Origin: Favolaschia claudopus
Lineage: Eukaryota > Basidiomycota > Agaricomycetes > Agaricales > Mycenaceae
Reading direction: 5' to 3'
NCBI GenBank assembly: GCA_037176885.1
Contig: JAWWNJ010000098.1
Location: 372,001 to 436,000 of the forward strand
Length of the DNA stretch: 64,000 nt
Made by a program: the position numbers and the translations under genes. How positions within the stretch are numbered: the stretch's first letter is position 1; each line of letters starts with the position of its first letter. Below, one piece after another: positions 1-10,010 of this stretch. The notes beneath the pieces are model-generated. The model did no database searches. It was not told where the DNA came from and was given only the letters and a program-made list of their open reading frames with translations.

Positions 1-657
1 GGACTGGAGCAGTCCAAAGATCTGAATGAACGTGATCGAGAATATGTTCGGCATTTTCCTCTTCCGAAGGAGGAAAAGAGGCACGAGTCATCTTGCCCTC
101 CATGCAAGATTGACATACCGGCGGCTCAGCATTGAGTTCCGCCGTAGATAGTTTCACACCTGAAATGTGACCCTTCCGAACGAGAGCGCGCAGCGCAGGG
201 TAGACTAGATGCCCTAGACGCTGATGCAGCTCCTCAAGCTTTGAGGTCGGAGGTCGAGACGAGGTGGAAAAAGAATTCTCCGTCGACGAGGAGGAATCGA
301 GGTGATAGAGGCGATCGCTGCCGAGAGTGGCGGTCAGAATAACCTTCTCGGACGAAATGAGGTTGCGGATGAGCTTGCCACTGTCACCCTTCTCAAAGGT
401 AACACAGCGTCCACCGCCAAAGACGGTGTAACAGTCCGCCTGATCAAGCCGCGACACTGATATAAGCGTCGGCTGAGAGTCAGGGACATAACAGGTATCT
501 TTCAACCTGAGTCGGACGTTACCACCCTTAGGATGGGACGCTAGTAGCTGTGCTTCACCGCGACCCTCGATTTTCCTCGAACCGTTGCCGAACCACCCAT
601 AAGAGGCTGTTTTTGAATCACAACTTGGTCCAAACAGTGGGGCAGATGCATGGAAAA
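1..657 (-). pseudogene. Ty1/copia retrotransposon polyprotein fragment (protease tail to pre-integrase domain)
   Basis: Reading the minus strand from about 657 to the window edge gives an open frame with the layout of a Ty1/copia Pol: a GSRKIEGRGEA segment like the post-protease region, a CYVPDSQPTLISVSRL segment, then the GAG_pre-integrase zinc module with HQRLGHL and CQSCMEGKMTR, and at the edge HSDLW, the usual first motif of the copia integrase. These motifs would supply the zinc-binding part of the integrase. The frame continues beyond position 1, so the integrase core, RT and RNase H should lie outside. On the 5' side the frame ends near 658 without the DSGA protease motif or Gag, and no LTR is visible, so this copy is either truncated or broken there. 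Family assignment is by motif recognition; whether the part outside the window is intact is unknown. Confidence 0.8.
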
Positions 658-734
658 TGATTAATGTTTTTGCATATTCTGTTGAATTTGGGATATTTCC
701 CTGCCTCTGTGCACTTTAATTGCCCATCTAACAT

Positions 735-808
735 CTTTCTGAGGGGAAAAGGCCGGGTTTGATTGGAATTTCCATAAAAGGTAAGAAAATTGATCTTGCC
801 GCAACTGT
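735..808. repeat. Solo end of the CAGTTGCGG inverted-repeat element family
   Basis: The sequence GGTAAGAAAATTGATCTTGC followed by CGCAACTGTA matches, with a few changes, the right terminus of the complete element at 45910-46278, including an upstream GGAATTTCC segment. No matching left end is seen in the preceding 100 bases, so this is a solo or decayed copy. Confidence 0.55.
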
Positions 809-885
809 AGCCAACGGCTCAGAGGGGTTTTTCCAAAGCTGCATTTTGGACATCGTAGATGCACCCCATTACATAGCAATAACAT

Positions 886-1690
886 CTAAACACTCTTCCT
901 AACATTTTCTGAACACTCGTCAGCTAGAGTATTTGACTGTCTGGACAACACCGCGGGCAACGTGGCTCGTTAAATGATTAATTAAAATTGAATTTATTTT
1001 TAAATTTTTCCCAGCGATGACAAAATCACTACTGAGACGGCCCAAGACGAGAGGTTATCAGTCGAATGGTAAGAGAGGGGTGTAAGAGTGCTCTGAAGGT
1101 CATTTGAAGCTCTGGCGCAATGGGCAGCGCGGAAATTAGAAAATTGTTCTGAGCTGGGCTCAAGCCGGCTTGAGCTTGATCCGAGCCACGTGGAGCCACC
1201 TTGGTAACGGCTGGCTCAGCTCGGCTTAAAATAGCTCGGCTCTATCGGCTCAGCCGAGCTGAGCCGAGCCGCGGCAACACTAACCTGGCAACATGAACTT
1301 CAGATTTAAGCCCACAAATACAACAATGGTAAAAATGTGATTTGTATGCCGGAGTACCGACCACAAATTAACAATATCAATATTGCGCTGTTGTTTGGGG
1401 CATAATTCGGCCGGATTCTTTTCACGCACATAATCTACTGTTGTGAACAAAGCTTTACTTATGCCGGGCAATGACGTTCTGAAGGATGAACCACCAATCA
1501 AGTTTTTGAATTTCCACTCAGAACCATAGTCTCTCTATACAGACACTAACTGAGCAACATTGATATCATTTATTTTCATCACCTCGTCACAGCAGCTGTT
1601 TGCAAACTAATGGCACCATTAACAACCCCTCGTCGAGAATCTGCCCCTCTGTACCGTGTATGAAAAGGAGAACTATATTTTTCGCTTCCG
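886..1690. other. Non-coding stretch with a GAGCC-rich dispersed repeat
   Basis: No convincing gene. The only structured part is 1151-1239, a GC-rich segment rich in GAGCC/GGCTC that recurs at 7166-7259 with roughly 80-85% agreement by eye, including the shared tail GCTCGGCTTAAAATAGCTCG. Confidence 0.6.
1151..1239 (+). repeat. Dispersed GAGCC/GGCTC-rich repeat, copy 1
   Basis: Matches 7166-7259 in the same orientation. The segment ends with GCTCGGCTTAAAATAGCTCG in both copies. No open frame. It is followed here by an extra GGCTCAGCCGAGCTGAGCC-type palindromic run to about 1272. Confidence 0.65.
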
Positions 1691-2098
1691 TTAAGCAGCT
1701 TTGGGCAGGATCAAATCACCCGTGCACCATCAGTTGAAAAGGTGCGTCAATGGTCATCAGTTGCAATCAATCTGGATCAATCGGGATCAGGCTGGATCAC
1801 TCGGAAGAACATCCTATCACTCGGAGCATGCCAATCTTGACGTGCGCACGTCAAGGGCAGTGACGCCATCAAAACGCTCTCGATTATTGCTTTTCGGTGA
1901 CGGCTCTGATAAAAGGGGGAGCAAGCTCCCCCAATTAGATTTATGCCGCGTACCGTTTTACGATTCGCTTGTACCTTTAGTCCAAGCTGAAGATTGAAAC
2001 CGTTTGATTTGAGGTTATGAATAGAAAGGGGCTGAGCATGAGACACAACAGCAGCATTGATCGCCCACAGTGTTTCTGAATTCAAAACAAAAATCAAG
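1691..2098. other. Non-coding region with a GC hairpin
   Basis: No supported gene. Position 1915-1932 is GGGGGAGCAAGCTCCCCC, an 8-bp stem around AA, preceded by AAAA and followed by AATTA. The identical hairpin with the same flanks occurs at 37186-37203, and a one-base-pair variant at 17961-17978 and 60904-60921. Confidence 0.6.
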
Positions 2099-2406
2099 CT
2101 AAACAAGCGTCGGGACTCCGGCGCTGTTGACCATGATATTTGAAGAGGACTTTCGGCACGGCAAGGCGGGCGGCAACGTTGGTAAACGCAGGTAGCGGCT
2201 CAACTGCATCTGCTGGGGGTGTGCTCGGGGTAGTGCTCGCATCATGCGAGCCGTCGGCGCGCAGATCATGCGGCGTTCAGAGGTGGAGCGGACGCCGGGA
2301 GGGGGGAGTGTGAAAGAGTGAAGAGTCGCACGAGCCGGTTGAGTGAATGAGCTGAGGTACAATGTGAATATTGGGATTCAGAGTTGAAAGAAAGCAGATA
2401 ACACAC

Positions 2407-2764
2407 CTATCTGCCTAATTTTACCCAGTAAGTGGTAATCCTCAGATACGGCGGCGGTCGTCGATGATGTTGCTGTTCCTCAATGCTGCGTGCCGGAGGT
2501 TGAAGGGCAAACATGAGACCAGCAGCGGTGGCGGCATGGATGGCGGAGGCTAGCTTGAGTGAAGAGTGTCTGGTTGGGTCAAGTAGACGGCAGGTTACTC
2601 CTCCACATTCGTTTCGGGCACCTTCGAGCAGACGCAGAGTCCGCGAGGGCATGGCTGCCGAGAGGATTACGCTGCGGTGGAACGACGTGAGGGGCGAGAG
2701 CGAGGGTCTTGACAAAAACAGAAGACGTGAAGAGTAGGGAGCAGAGAGAGAGAACGAGAGTCAA
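2407..2764 (-). other. Possible remnant of a small secreted-protein gene
   Basis: This GC-rich stretch has two overlapping minus-strand frames. One starts at 2764 and opens with a hydrophobic run (MTLVLSLCSLLFTSSVFVKT) that resembles a signal peptide, but it stops after 61 codons. The other (from 2715) is open for 102 codons and is rich in arginine and alanine. A frameshift or intron could join them. I recognise no family. This may be chance open frame in GC-rich DNA. Confidence 0.2.
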
Positions 2765-3532
2765 ACGAGAGTATGTACTACTAGTGATGCGTCCCCGAAA
2801 CAGAGAGATAATCAGTGGCCTCGCTGCTTATCTTGAAATATGATTGGCTGTCCCATGTCCAAATGAGACGCATACTCCGGTTGGACATGGGCCACGGAAA
2901 TCGCCGTAGCACTTGGGACACATCAGCGATCAAAATTTTCGGGACCTCAAAATCGCTGGCTTCAACGCGTTCACGGGCGAAACTCCATGGTTGAATTGTC
3001 CAGTACGTCTCAATAAATCTCTCCTCTTTTCCCCCTTTTTTTCTCTTTTTTTCTTCTCTTTCTTTCGATTTTTTCTCTTTCTCTCAACTGACATGGGACA
3101 TGGGCCCCGACAAATGCAAGACTTTATATACGTTTGAACGACTATCTTCAAAAGAGTAAATAAAGTCTTGTTACGAGACTACGGCGGGACGACTCCTCGG
3201 ACTTCTTAGAGCCCAGTGCGTTGGCGGCGGGAGTCGGCCTCGACCGCTTGTCGCTGCTCAGACTAGCTCCGGCTCCGACTCCACCACGGTCCACCGCTAT
3301 GTATCTGCTCAAGCACTCGCTTCTGGCTCTTCGCTCGCTGTTCTTGATGGCTTATTCGAGCTGCCGATTTTTCTCTCCTCTTGATCACCTCCTCAAACCT
3401 GTTACCCCGCCGTGCACGCCTTGGGCATGCTGAGCTCCAAAATTTGCTCTTCCAGCGTTTTGCATTACAAATGATGTGTTTCACACAATGCGCATCTACG
3501 TACGTAGACATTCATACCAGTAGAGTAGTATT
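2765..3532. other. Non-coding stretch with a long polypyrimidine tract
   Basis: No supported gene. A polypyrimidine tract runs from about 3019 to 3085. It lies between inverted short motifs TGTCCCATGTCC (about 2849) and GACATGGGACATGGGCC (about 3090), so a small decayed inverted-repeat element is possible. Confidence 0.35.
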
Positions 3533-5672
3533 GAACTTGAACTTGAACTTGAGTTCTATTAATGCCGTATCTGGCCGTAAGGGCTACGCGGCAGTACTGG
3601 CTAGCTAGACTAGCCTTGGGTATGTACGAGTAAACTACTGGGTTAGGTTCGGTATTCTATGATGTAATCGAGGATAAGAAAAATAAAAGTCGCGACAGTA
3701 AAGAGGGAAATACGGTGTTTCGGGTAACGGATGAGGGAGATGCTATAACGATGGGTGTATGAGTAAACTATGGTTGGGATTATATGGGGTGAAGTGATTA
3801 TAAGTAAGGTATCGTACATAGAGAGAGAAAAAGAGCAGAGAGGAGAACATATCTTATGTATTAAAGCGACCTGTTTGCTGAATAAATCTGGTGACGGTTT
3901 TGAGAAGTTTTGGATCATTCAAGAGAGTACGAAGATCCACAGCGCCGAGGTGACCAGCTGAGTACGAGGCGAACTGGAGGGGAGCGCGGAATCGGGACCA
4001 TGCAGGGCAATGGAGGAGAAAGTGGGCTCTGGTTTCACGAGAGGCACCACACGCATCACAAGCCGGTGAACTGATAAGTCGGCAGCGAAAGCGGTGGGCG
4101 TTGAGGGCTGAGAAGTCCGTGCGAAGTTGACCAACGACCGAGATGTCACCGCGGCTCGCGCTGGACGTGTATGGAGATCGGAGTATTGTGGATGGAGGGG
4201 AGTCGTCAATTTGGCGAAGACCACGGCCGAGAGAGGAGGAGTTCCATACGCTGCGCCACCGTTGTAAGATAATCTCGTTGATACGCCGCTTGCATGTAGT
4301 GAGCGAGATGGGGAGATGAGCGGGGGGAGGGAGAAGAGTTGCAGCTTTGGCTGCGTCATCCGCGAACTCATTCCCTACAGTCCCAATATGAGCAGGCGTC
4401 CAGACGTTCGTGATGCGGAGTGCGGGGCGAAGATCTACAGCAGAGCGAATCAGGCGGTCGTACTGTATAGCACGGTATTGGCCAGCGCGTGGTGCGGTCG
4501 AGAGTATGCCGTGAAGCGCAGCTTGGGAATCGGAGACCACGAGGATCTGATCCGCGCCGCGGATCATGGCTTGCTGCGTAGCTTTCAGGATACCCTCCAT
4601 TTCTCCCTCCGCAACCTGCCCGTCGCCCAGCGGAAAGAGCAGCCTCTCGCACACCTTCCCTTCTATCATCAGAACCGCCGCACCCCCCGCCGTACCAGCC
4701 AAAAGGGATCCGTCAGTAAACCAGGTGGAACCCCCGAAGGAAGAGTCAGCCAGCAGCTCGTCGAGGACTGCGACTGCTGTGATCTTGGAGGGGATAACGG
4801 TGGAGACGGGAAGCGGTTCGGACCATGGAGGTGAGTAGACTGGCTCGATCCTTTCCATACCCAGCAGGAGATTCGGAGAAGGTGGATCAGCAACTGAAGT
4901 TACGGAGGGAGTAGTCACAGACACTTGCCTTCCGCCGAGAGGCGGAGGCAATCCACGAGCACAAGGCTCGGTGACCACCCCCCCTCGCTTTCCACGGGCG
5001 CCGCAGTCATTCGCAAGATCTGCGCTCGGGGCCGTCGTAACTTCAGTGGGGAGGTTGCTTTGATATTTCCCAAGCCGCATGCCCTGAGTGGGAGCGTCGG
5101 GAGGCCAGCGCACAACAGGAAGACGTTCAACGAAGTGCAGGGGCGATGCGCGGGAGGGTCGCTTGGGCACGCGAGTAATTGCGTCTGTAACGAGCGGGAC
5201 AATACCATGGGACGGAGGGAGAGATAGGTACCTTGCGAGACGATGCAGGAGAGCGGATTCGAGCCTGAGGGGAGCTGGTAGTAATGCCGCTTCCTTCTCG
5301 AGGGCAACTCTCGACGCATTTCGGTAGCCGCCGGTGATACAGCGCGCAATACATTTGTTGACATCCTCCAGCGGTTTCAAGGCTTTGAGCGGCAACGGAA
5401 AGAACGAGTTGACACCGTAGTCGGCACGAGGAAGGACGATCGAGCGAGCTAGATCCCTGATCATTAGCGGCTTGAGGCCCCAGACCGCGTGAGTGAGAGC
5501 GACACAAGCATTGAGCGACCTTGTAGCCGAGGCAGCACGAATTTTTATGTGGGCCTCACCCGTGAGTTTGGAGTCCAGCCATACACCTACCCACCTAACC
5601 GTCTCCGCCGGGTGAATAACGACGCCGTCAAACTCGATGCTGTAGTTCGATAAATCCGAGTATTGAGTACAT
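3533..5672 (-). mobile_element. 5'-truncated Tad-like non-LTR retrotransposon
   Basis: The minus strand carries the C-terminal half of a non-LTR Pol (see the CDS at 3854-5655). The frame loses continuity near 5672 (in-frame stop upstream), and the fingers/palm of the RT are absent, which is typical of incomplete target-primed reverse transcription. Downstream, the 3' UTR runs to about 3533 and ends in repeated GTTCAA units when read on the element strand (TTGAAC three times on the plus strand at about 3532-3553). Short tandem tails of this kind are used by several non-LTR clades. The element boundaries are inferred from these points. Confidence 0.65.
3854..5655 (-). pseudogene. Non-LTR Pol C-terminus: RT thumb, RNase H, CCHC knuckle
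   Basis: Open frame continuing upstream of the first Met at 5464 to about 5655, so it is a 5'-truncated coding region. Numbering from the Met at 5464, residues 1-100 resemble the RT thumb and connection (LPRADYGVNSFF, NKCIARCITGGYRNA). Residues 245-370 form an RNase H with its four acidic residues visible: D251 in WFTDGS, E288 in EGEMEG, D312 in VVSDSQAAL and D369 in GNEFADDAAK. A C-terminal CCHC knuckle uses C469, C472, H481 and C486. This order fits the Tad/I-like clades that carry RNase H. The YADD active site is missing because of 5' truncation, so it cannot support its own copying. The tail from RNase H to the stop is intact, suggesting a rather recent insertion. Confidence 0.85.
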
Positions 5673-6721
5673 CGTTAGCAGTATTTTTGTGAGGACCTTC
5701 CACATAGTGTACTTATTCACCGACATTCTCAGAACATTGGAACAACCAAGATTGCTCATCGAGCATCCAACTGGCAGCGGAATGTCAGACTCGAGCAAAA
5801 CCGGTCTCGATCACAAACCAGAGTAGTTCGTTCAGATACTCTTGAATGATTTCTGTTGATCCAGCGTCTAGTTCGGAGTATGCAACCAAGTGCGGAAGAT
5901 ATGCTATTCTGATTATTCCGTGGGAAGCGAGCTTGGAGTGCAGCTGCACTCTGGGTTACCGAGACGGCGTGATTGTGACCCGGAGGAAATTTTGCAACGC
6001 AACGGAGGTCATCGTGACCGTGACCGTTGCTTCCATACAGGGTATGATAGCGGACAGAACTTCATGTCAAGTCGTAATTTTGGTTGAAATTCTTCAAGAT
6101 TTGAGATTTAGCAGGAACATAGGGTGGGTTTATAAGTAAAATTTTCATTTCAGAGAAAACGGAGTAACCCTAACCTAGGGTTAGAAAAGCGCGAAATTTT
6201 TGCGGAAATTTTCAAAATTGTGTGTACCTAACTTGTGATTTTGCGCTGAAAAAATTGCAATTTGCCCTCCAAACAGCACCAGATTGCTCTGTGACGGTAT
6301 TAGACTCCCCTGATACTGTGAACCATTTAGTTCAACGTTGTTTGCTTTTTTTTCGTCTGCTCGGCGGCTATTTGATGTGTTGATGGGATCACAGGGCCAC
6401 CGGTTACCGGTCGGCCCGGACCAAAAGCGCGAAATCCGGGGAGCAAAAATATTTTTTCAACTTTTCAAACTTTTGCACCGGGGGATCTTTAGCTGGCCTT
6501 CTTAGAGTGCTTTCTACACAATCTTCAATTCACCTAGGTAAAAGGTGAGGTCACAGTAATGATTTCCAAATTGGGTAACCGACTTGTCACGAAGTTAGGT
6601 CCGCTATCATACGAAGATACGATTAAGACCACTGACTACGCTTACAAAGCTCAGGTATTACTATGTAAAGCAATACCTCGTCAGATCGATATAATTCAGG
6701 TCCAATTGTAGCTATTTCTTC
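5673..6721. other. No gene seen; short telomere-like palindrome
   Basis: Frames of up to 97 codons on the plus strand look like chance. At 6164-6182 there is CCCTAACCTAGGGTTAG, two telomere-type hexamers arranged head to head around a short centre. Nothing else stands out. Confidence 0.5.
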
Positions 6722-7162
6722 TCAATCACTCAACAACCGTCTTGGAATCAAGACCTGTAGGTGTACAGGCAGTTCCTTGCGAATGTCGTCCATAATTTGC
6801 TGCTCAAGAATGCGCCTGTCCGTTCCATTGTAATTCCATCGTCTCTGCATGTCTCCCCAGATCCTTGATGCTAATCGTATCGCTTGTGTGTGCCATGCAT
6901 TCGCAATCCGAGTCATCAGCCTCTGAACGATGATAGGGATTGATTCATTTAATGGATTCGCCAGTTCGCCAGCGATGGATGGGACTACACCCAGATAGTA
7001 GAGGGATGTGCTATCCGGCCAAACAATGTGGTCAGAGAAGAGATTCTCAGCAACGAACAGCCACCTGGTCCTTGAATCGTCGCCAATTCCTTCCTCCAGC
7101 GAGTCCAAGAGCGAAAGCGTGTGATTCATTATTTCCCTTGTGTACACAGTAATGCACCTCAC
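6722..7162 (-). CDS. Hypothetical protein fragment, 146 codons
   Basis: An open minus-strand frame of 146 codons with balanced amino-acid use (LLDSLEEGIGDDSRTRWLFV, AIRLASRIWGDMQRRW) that looks more protein-like than the surrounding chance frames. Its upstream end abuts the dispersed GAGCC repeat at 7166-7259, beyond which another open minus-strand frame (7301-7675) is found, so the two could be halves of one gene disrupted by the repeat. I recognise no domain. The Met at 7162 may not be the original start. Confidence 0.35.
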   Translation of the reverse strand: MRCITVYTREIMNHTLSLLDSLEEGIGDDSRTRWLFVAENLFSDHIVWPDSTSLYYLGVVPSIAGELANPLNESIPIIVQRLMTRIANAWHTQAIRLASRIWGDMQRRWNYNGTDRRILEQQIMDDIRKELPVHLQVLIPRRLLSD

Positions 7163-7165
7163 GAC

Positions 7166-7259
7166 GGCTGAGCCGGCTCAGAGCCGGCTCAAGCCTGAGC
7201 CAAGCCACATGGAGCCGCCTTGGCAACGGCTGGGCTCAGCTCGGCTTAAAATAGCTCGC
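7166..7259 (+). repeat. Dispersed GAGCC/GGCTC-rich repeat, copy 2
   Basis: Same orientation as the copy at 1151-1239. It sits between two minus-strand open frames that may have been one gene. Confidence 0.65.
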
Positions 7260-7300
7260 CGCAAATGGGCTGCATTCCGGCTGCAGACCTGATCCCCACG

Positions 7301-7675
7301 TCAGTTTAAAATTCCTAAATCGCTATAACGGCTCTCCAAGCTGGCAGCAAGCTGTTGAGAAGATACGTCGTTCTGATTGATTAATCGGGAATTAGCAATG
7401 ACATTTAGCATCAAGAAACAAGCTCTGGATGTCCATGGACGCGCAGTCACAGATGTAGCAAGACATCTCGCAAAGAAGCACCCATCGCATGTGCCGAGGA
7501 GAACCGGTAAGACCTTGGAATGCATTCGGAGAAGGGAAGATAATACCCCGACCATTTGAGGATGACCTGCATTTTCGCTGACGAAGTTTAACAAAACGTG
7601 ACTTTTTACGTACTCGTGCTCGAAATCAGTGATGGTCACGTAGTTTTTGACCGGTTCTTGCCTTCCAGTGGACAT
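7301..7675 (-). CDS. Hypothetical protein fragment, 124 codons
   Basis: Minus-strand open frame beginning MSTGRQEPVKNYVTITDFEH. No domain recognised. It ends 40 bases before the GAGCC repeat; a continuation may be the frame at 6722-7162. Low confidence because the length is close to what chance gives here. Confidence 0.25.
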   Translation of the reverse strand: MSTGRQEPVKNYVTITDFEHEYVKSHVLLNFVSENAGHPQMVGVLSSLLRMHSKVLPVLLGTCDGCFFARCLATSVTARPWTSRACFLMLNVIANSRLINQNDVSSQQLAASLESRYSDLGILN

Positions 7676-8272
7676 TCTGGGGAGATCTCATGCTGGATGT
7701 GTGCCATTTGGAACCTCGAAACCGCGGCTGGGTAGGAGACTGGATGGTGGGGGTGTTAACGACGACGATGTTGGTGATGACGCACAAAAGCTTCTGGTAC
7801 GTGTTTTAGGGTGGCGGGAAATAGCTCTGGCGTCTGATTAACCGAGGTAATTTACCGAAGCCTTCTGGCAGGGGTCTATTTGACCTATTTTACAGGGCTA
7901 ATTTACGCTGATTTCCCACGGCCTTTTTCGCATTGAGAACCGGCTGAAAAATTCGAAAATTCTCTCAGACACCTTGTTTTTGACGTTAGGAAGGGATAAC
8001 AGACTCAGAAATTAAGCTATGAAGCGCCATATTTGGCGGAAAGTTTGACCAAATCCTCCCAATGATCATTGATGGCAGGACGTGACGGTGTACACCCGAA
8101 ATCCGGCCGCTTTTTACCGTTGTTTTCCCCATCATCGAACTATTACAATGACATACGTATACAGCACAGTTCAACAGCCCACTCATAACCTCAGAACCCC
8201 ATTCTTTGCATCTCTGCGGCCCAAGTCCCCCACAGTTCCTACTAGACTGCAAAGGTGCCGACAACACTCCCA
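7676..8272. other. No gene or repeat recognised
   Basis: Short frames only on both strands; nothing with recognisable motifs. The stretch holds the downstream region of the DUF6699 gene. Confidence 0.5.
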
Positions 8273-8932
8273 CTATGCTGCCTCTACCTGCCAAACATCG
8301 GGTTGGAAGCTCGAGCGCTGAGTGAGACCCAAGAATTTAGTATGTCCCATCATAAAATCAATCCTTTTGATTCCTTGCATTTTCTCCCGCACGTAATCCT
8401 GTCCCCGGAGCCGCCTGTATCGTTTACGGTAGGACTTGCAGACCTTTTCCCTATGCCCCGCCCTTTCCAGACTGCTAAACTCCGTCAGCGTCACGTTGGT
8501 GCGCAGTGTAGTGTAGAGGCCCATGAATACATCGTTTACATTCACGTAACGTGCATTCGAAGCAACAATCGTGATTCTCCAAGGCATGCATGCGTGGATG
8601 AGTGTCAGCCGCGGTTGCGGAGGGCTTGTGGCGGGCTCTCCGAATAATGAGGTAGGGAGGCCCCTAACAAGTGATGTGATGGATGACGGTGGAAAAGAAA
8701 AGTTGTAGTTTATCAATAATGGTCTTTGAGTGAACGCCAATAAATGGTGCACTCGTGCTCTCGGTGTGCGGGCAACGCTGATTCTGTATGGCGTCGGCCG
8801 CACGAGCGTCGAAACCTCTCCTAGAGGCGATATTGAACGATAAACTGGACGCGAGATCAATGGTGAAGAGAATCGAACGTGGCGCGACATTGAAGTTTGT
8901 ACTTTTCGACACCGAACGTATGTTATATACAA
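8273..8932 (-). CDS. DUF6699 domain protein
   Basis: A single-exon frame of 219 codons whose C-terminal two thirds has the order typical of DUF6699 proteins expanded in Agaricomycetes: an N-terminal basic MSRHVRFSS segment, VHHLLAFTQRPLLINYNFS, the GEPATSPPQPRLTLIH core, MPWRITIVAS, YVNVNDVFMGLYTTLR, a basic helix YRKRYRRLRGQDYVREKMQG, IKRIDFMMGHTKFLGL, and a closing PDVWQVEAA. The function of the family is unknown. The domain is complete with no frameshift, so this is probably a functional host gene, the clearest one in the window. Start choice is uncertain: the Met at 8932 or, more like relatives, the Met at 8890 opening MSRHVRFSS. Assignment is from memory of the family pattern. Confidence 0.75.
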   Translation of the reverse strand: MYITYVRCRKVQTSMSRHVRFSSPLISRPVYRSISPLGEVSTLVRPTPYRISVARTPRARVHHLLAFTQRPLLINYNFSFPPSSITSLVRGLPTSLFGEPATSPPQPRLTLIHACMPWRITIVASNARYVNVNDVFMGLYTTLRTNVTLTEFSSLERAGHREKVCKSYRKRYRRLRGQDYVREKMQGIKRIDFMMGHTKFLGLTQRSSFQPDVWQVEAA

Positions 8933-9045
8933 TCGAGTGGCTTAGGGGCCGACAGCCCCAAAACGCTTTCTTGATTAGGGTACGCGGGATGGGCACGCTT
9001 CAATTTTCGGTGGAGGCCGCGGATTTGATGCAAGGCCGGCGGTAA

Positions 9046-9609
9046 TGGATCCGAGCGCGAGCAAAATATAAAAGAAAACTCAGATGAAGACGACAAGACG
9101 AAACAAATATTTGAGACTTCCGAACTGGCGGATCAAAAGCTTCGTATTCGTACGTTCAATACAGAATAGATATGAGAGGACATGTGAGAAACCAGTAGAT
9201 AGATCATGTGGAATGAAGAGCCAAGATGGGAGGAAAAGAGGTACTTGAGGAAAGCCAAGACCTAGCCCAGGTGCTGATCTCCAGGAACATGTCGCAAATT
9301 TCTTTTTCCTGTTACCGGCGACGGTCGTCCGCGGTCGTTTGTTAATTTATCGTCGGTAAAAGGTGAGTCCAAACTGCGTCATTTACATAGCTCGCTGAGC
9401 TCACCAATGAGTCGGAGGAGGTGCTCCGCGCCATATATTTGGCTCATCGCCCTCTCCTTGGCTATGTCTACTCCAACTACGTACTTGCCCCGTATGCTGC
9501 GGTATTGAGGCCTTTCCGCAGGATAGAGCAGAAGTGTGGGAAGAAAGGAGTCGAAATATGCGGTATGAACGAAAATCGAAAACGAAAACGCGGCTAGCTG
9601 ATATTGATC
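9046..9609. other. No gene seen upstream of the palindrome
   Basis: Only short frames. This unique sequence forms the left flank of the large palindrome and has no partner on the right side of 16310, which helps to define the palindrome edges. Confidence 0.5.
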
Positions 9610-9742
9610 TTATTGACAGCTATTTTGGAAACGATAGACAGTCTCGATTTTTTAGCTGAGTTCGGGCCGAGAGGTCGTAACTATGTCGTGCCAAATTTAG
9701 AATAACCTTTTCTGCTAATACCTCCTCAACAACGACCACCTA

Positions 9743-9869
9743 CAGTGGCGGCGGGATCTGATGCCACCCCCCAGAAATTGATGTGACCCCAATCGACTCC
9801 ACTTGCATCAAAAGTTCCAGAAATGGGCTGTTCTATTTTTAGGGGTGGCATCAGATGGCGCCGCCACTG
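9743..9869. mobile_element. 127-bp TA-flanked MITE (CAGTGGCGGCG family), copy 1
   Basis: Begins CAGTGGCGGCGGGATCTGAT and ends with the near-complement CATCAGATGGCGCCGCCACTG, flanked by TA on both sides (9741-9742, 9870-9871). It lies inside the left Tc1-like copy, between its terminal repeat and the passenger gene. Other copies: 16051-16177 (mirror) and 33550-33670. Confidence 0.9.
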
Positions 9870-10010
9870 TAGTACAGTTACACCGTCACTGGAGACTTAC
9901 AGTCATGACGAGCAGGCTGACGATCGTGTGGAGCATATGCTGCGCTATATATCCTCGCTCAACGAGTCCAAGGCGCCCACCTATTCTACTTTTCGACCGG
10001 TGTTGACACC

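Noticed and set aside
1915..1932. GC hairpin as a bacterial-type transcription terminator
   Set aside because: No T run follows, no gene ends there, and the organism is a fungus; the motif is the end of a dispersed repeat.
8788..9045. Plus-strand 85-codon frame antisense to the DUF6699 gene
   Set aside because: It overlaps the start of a recognisable gene on the other strand and has no motif.
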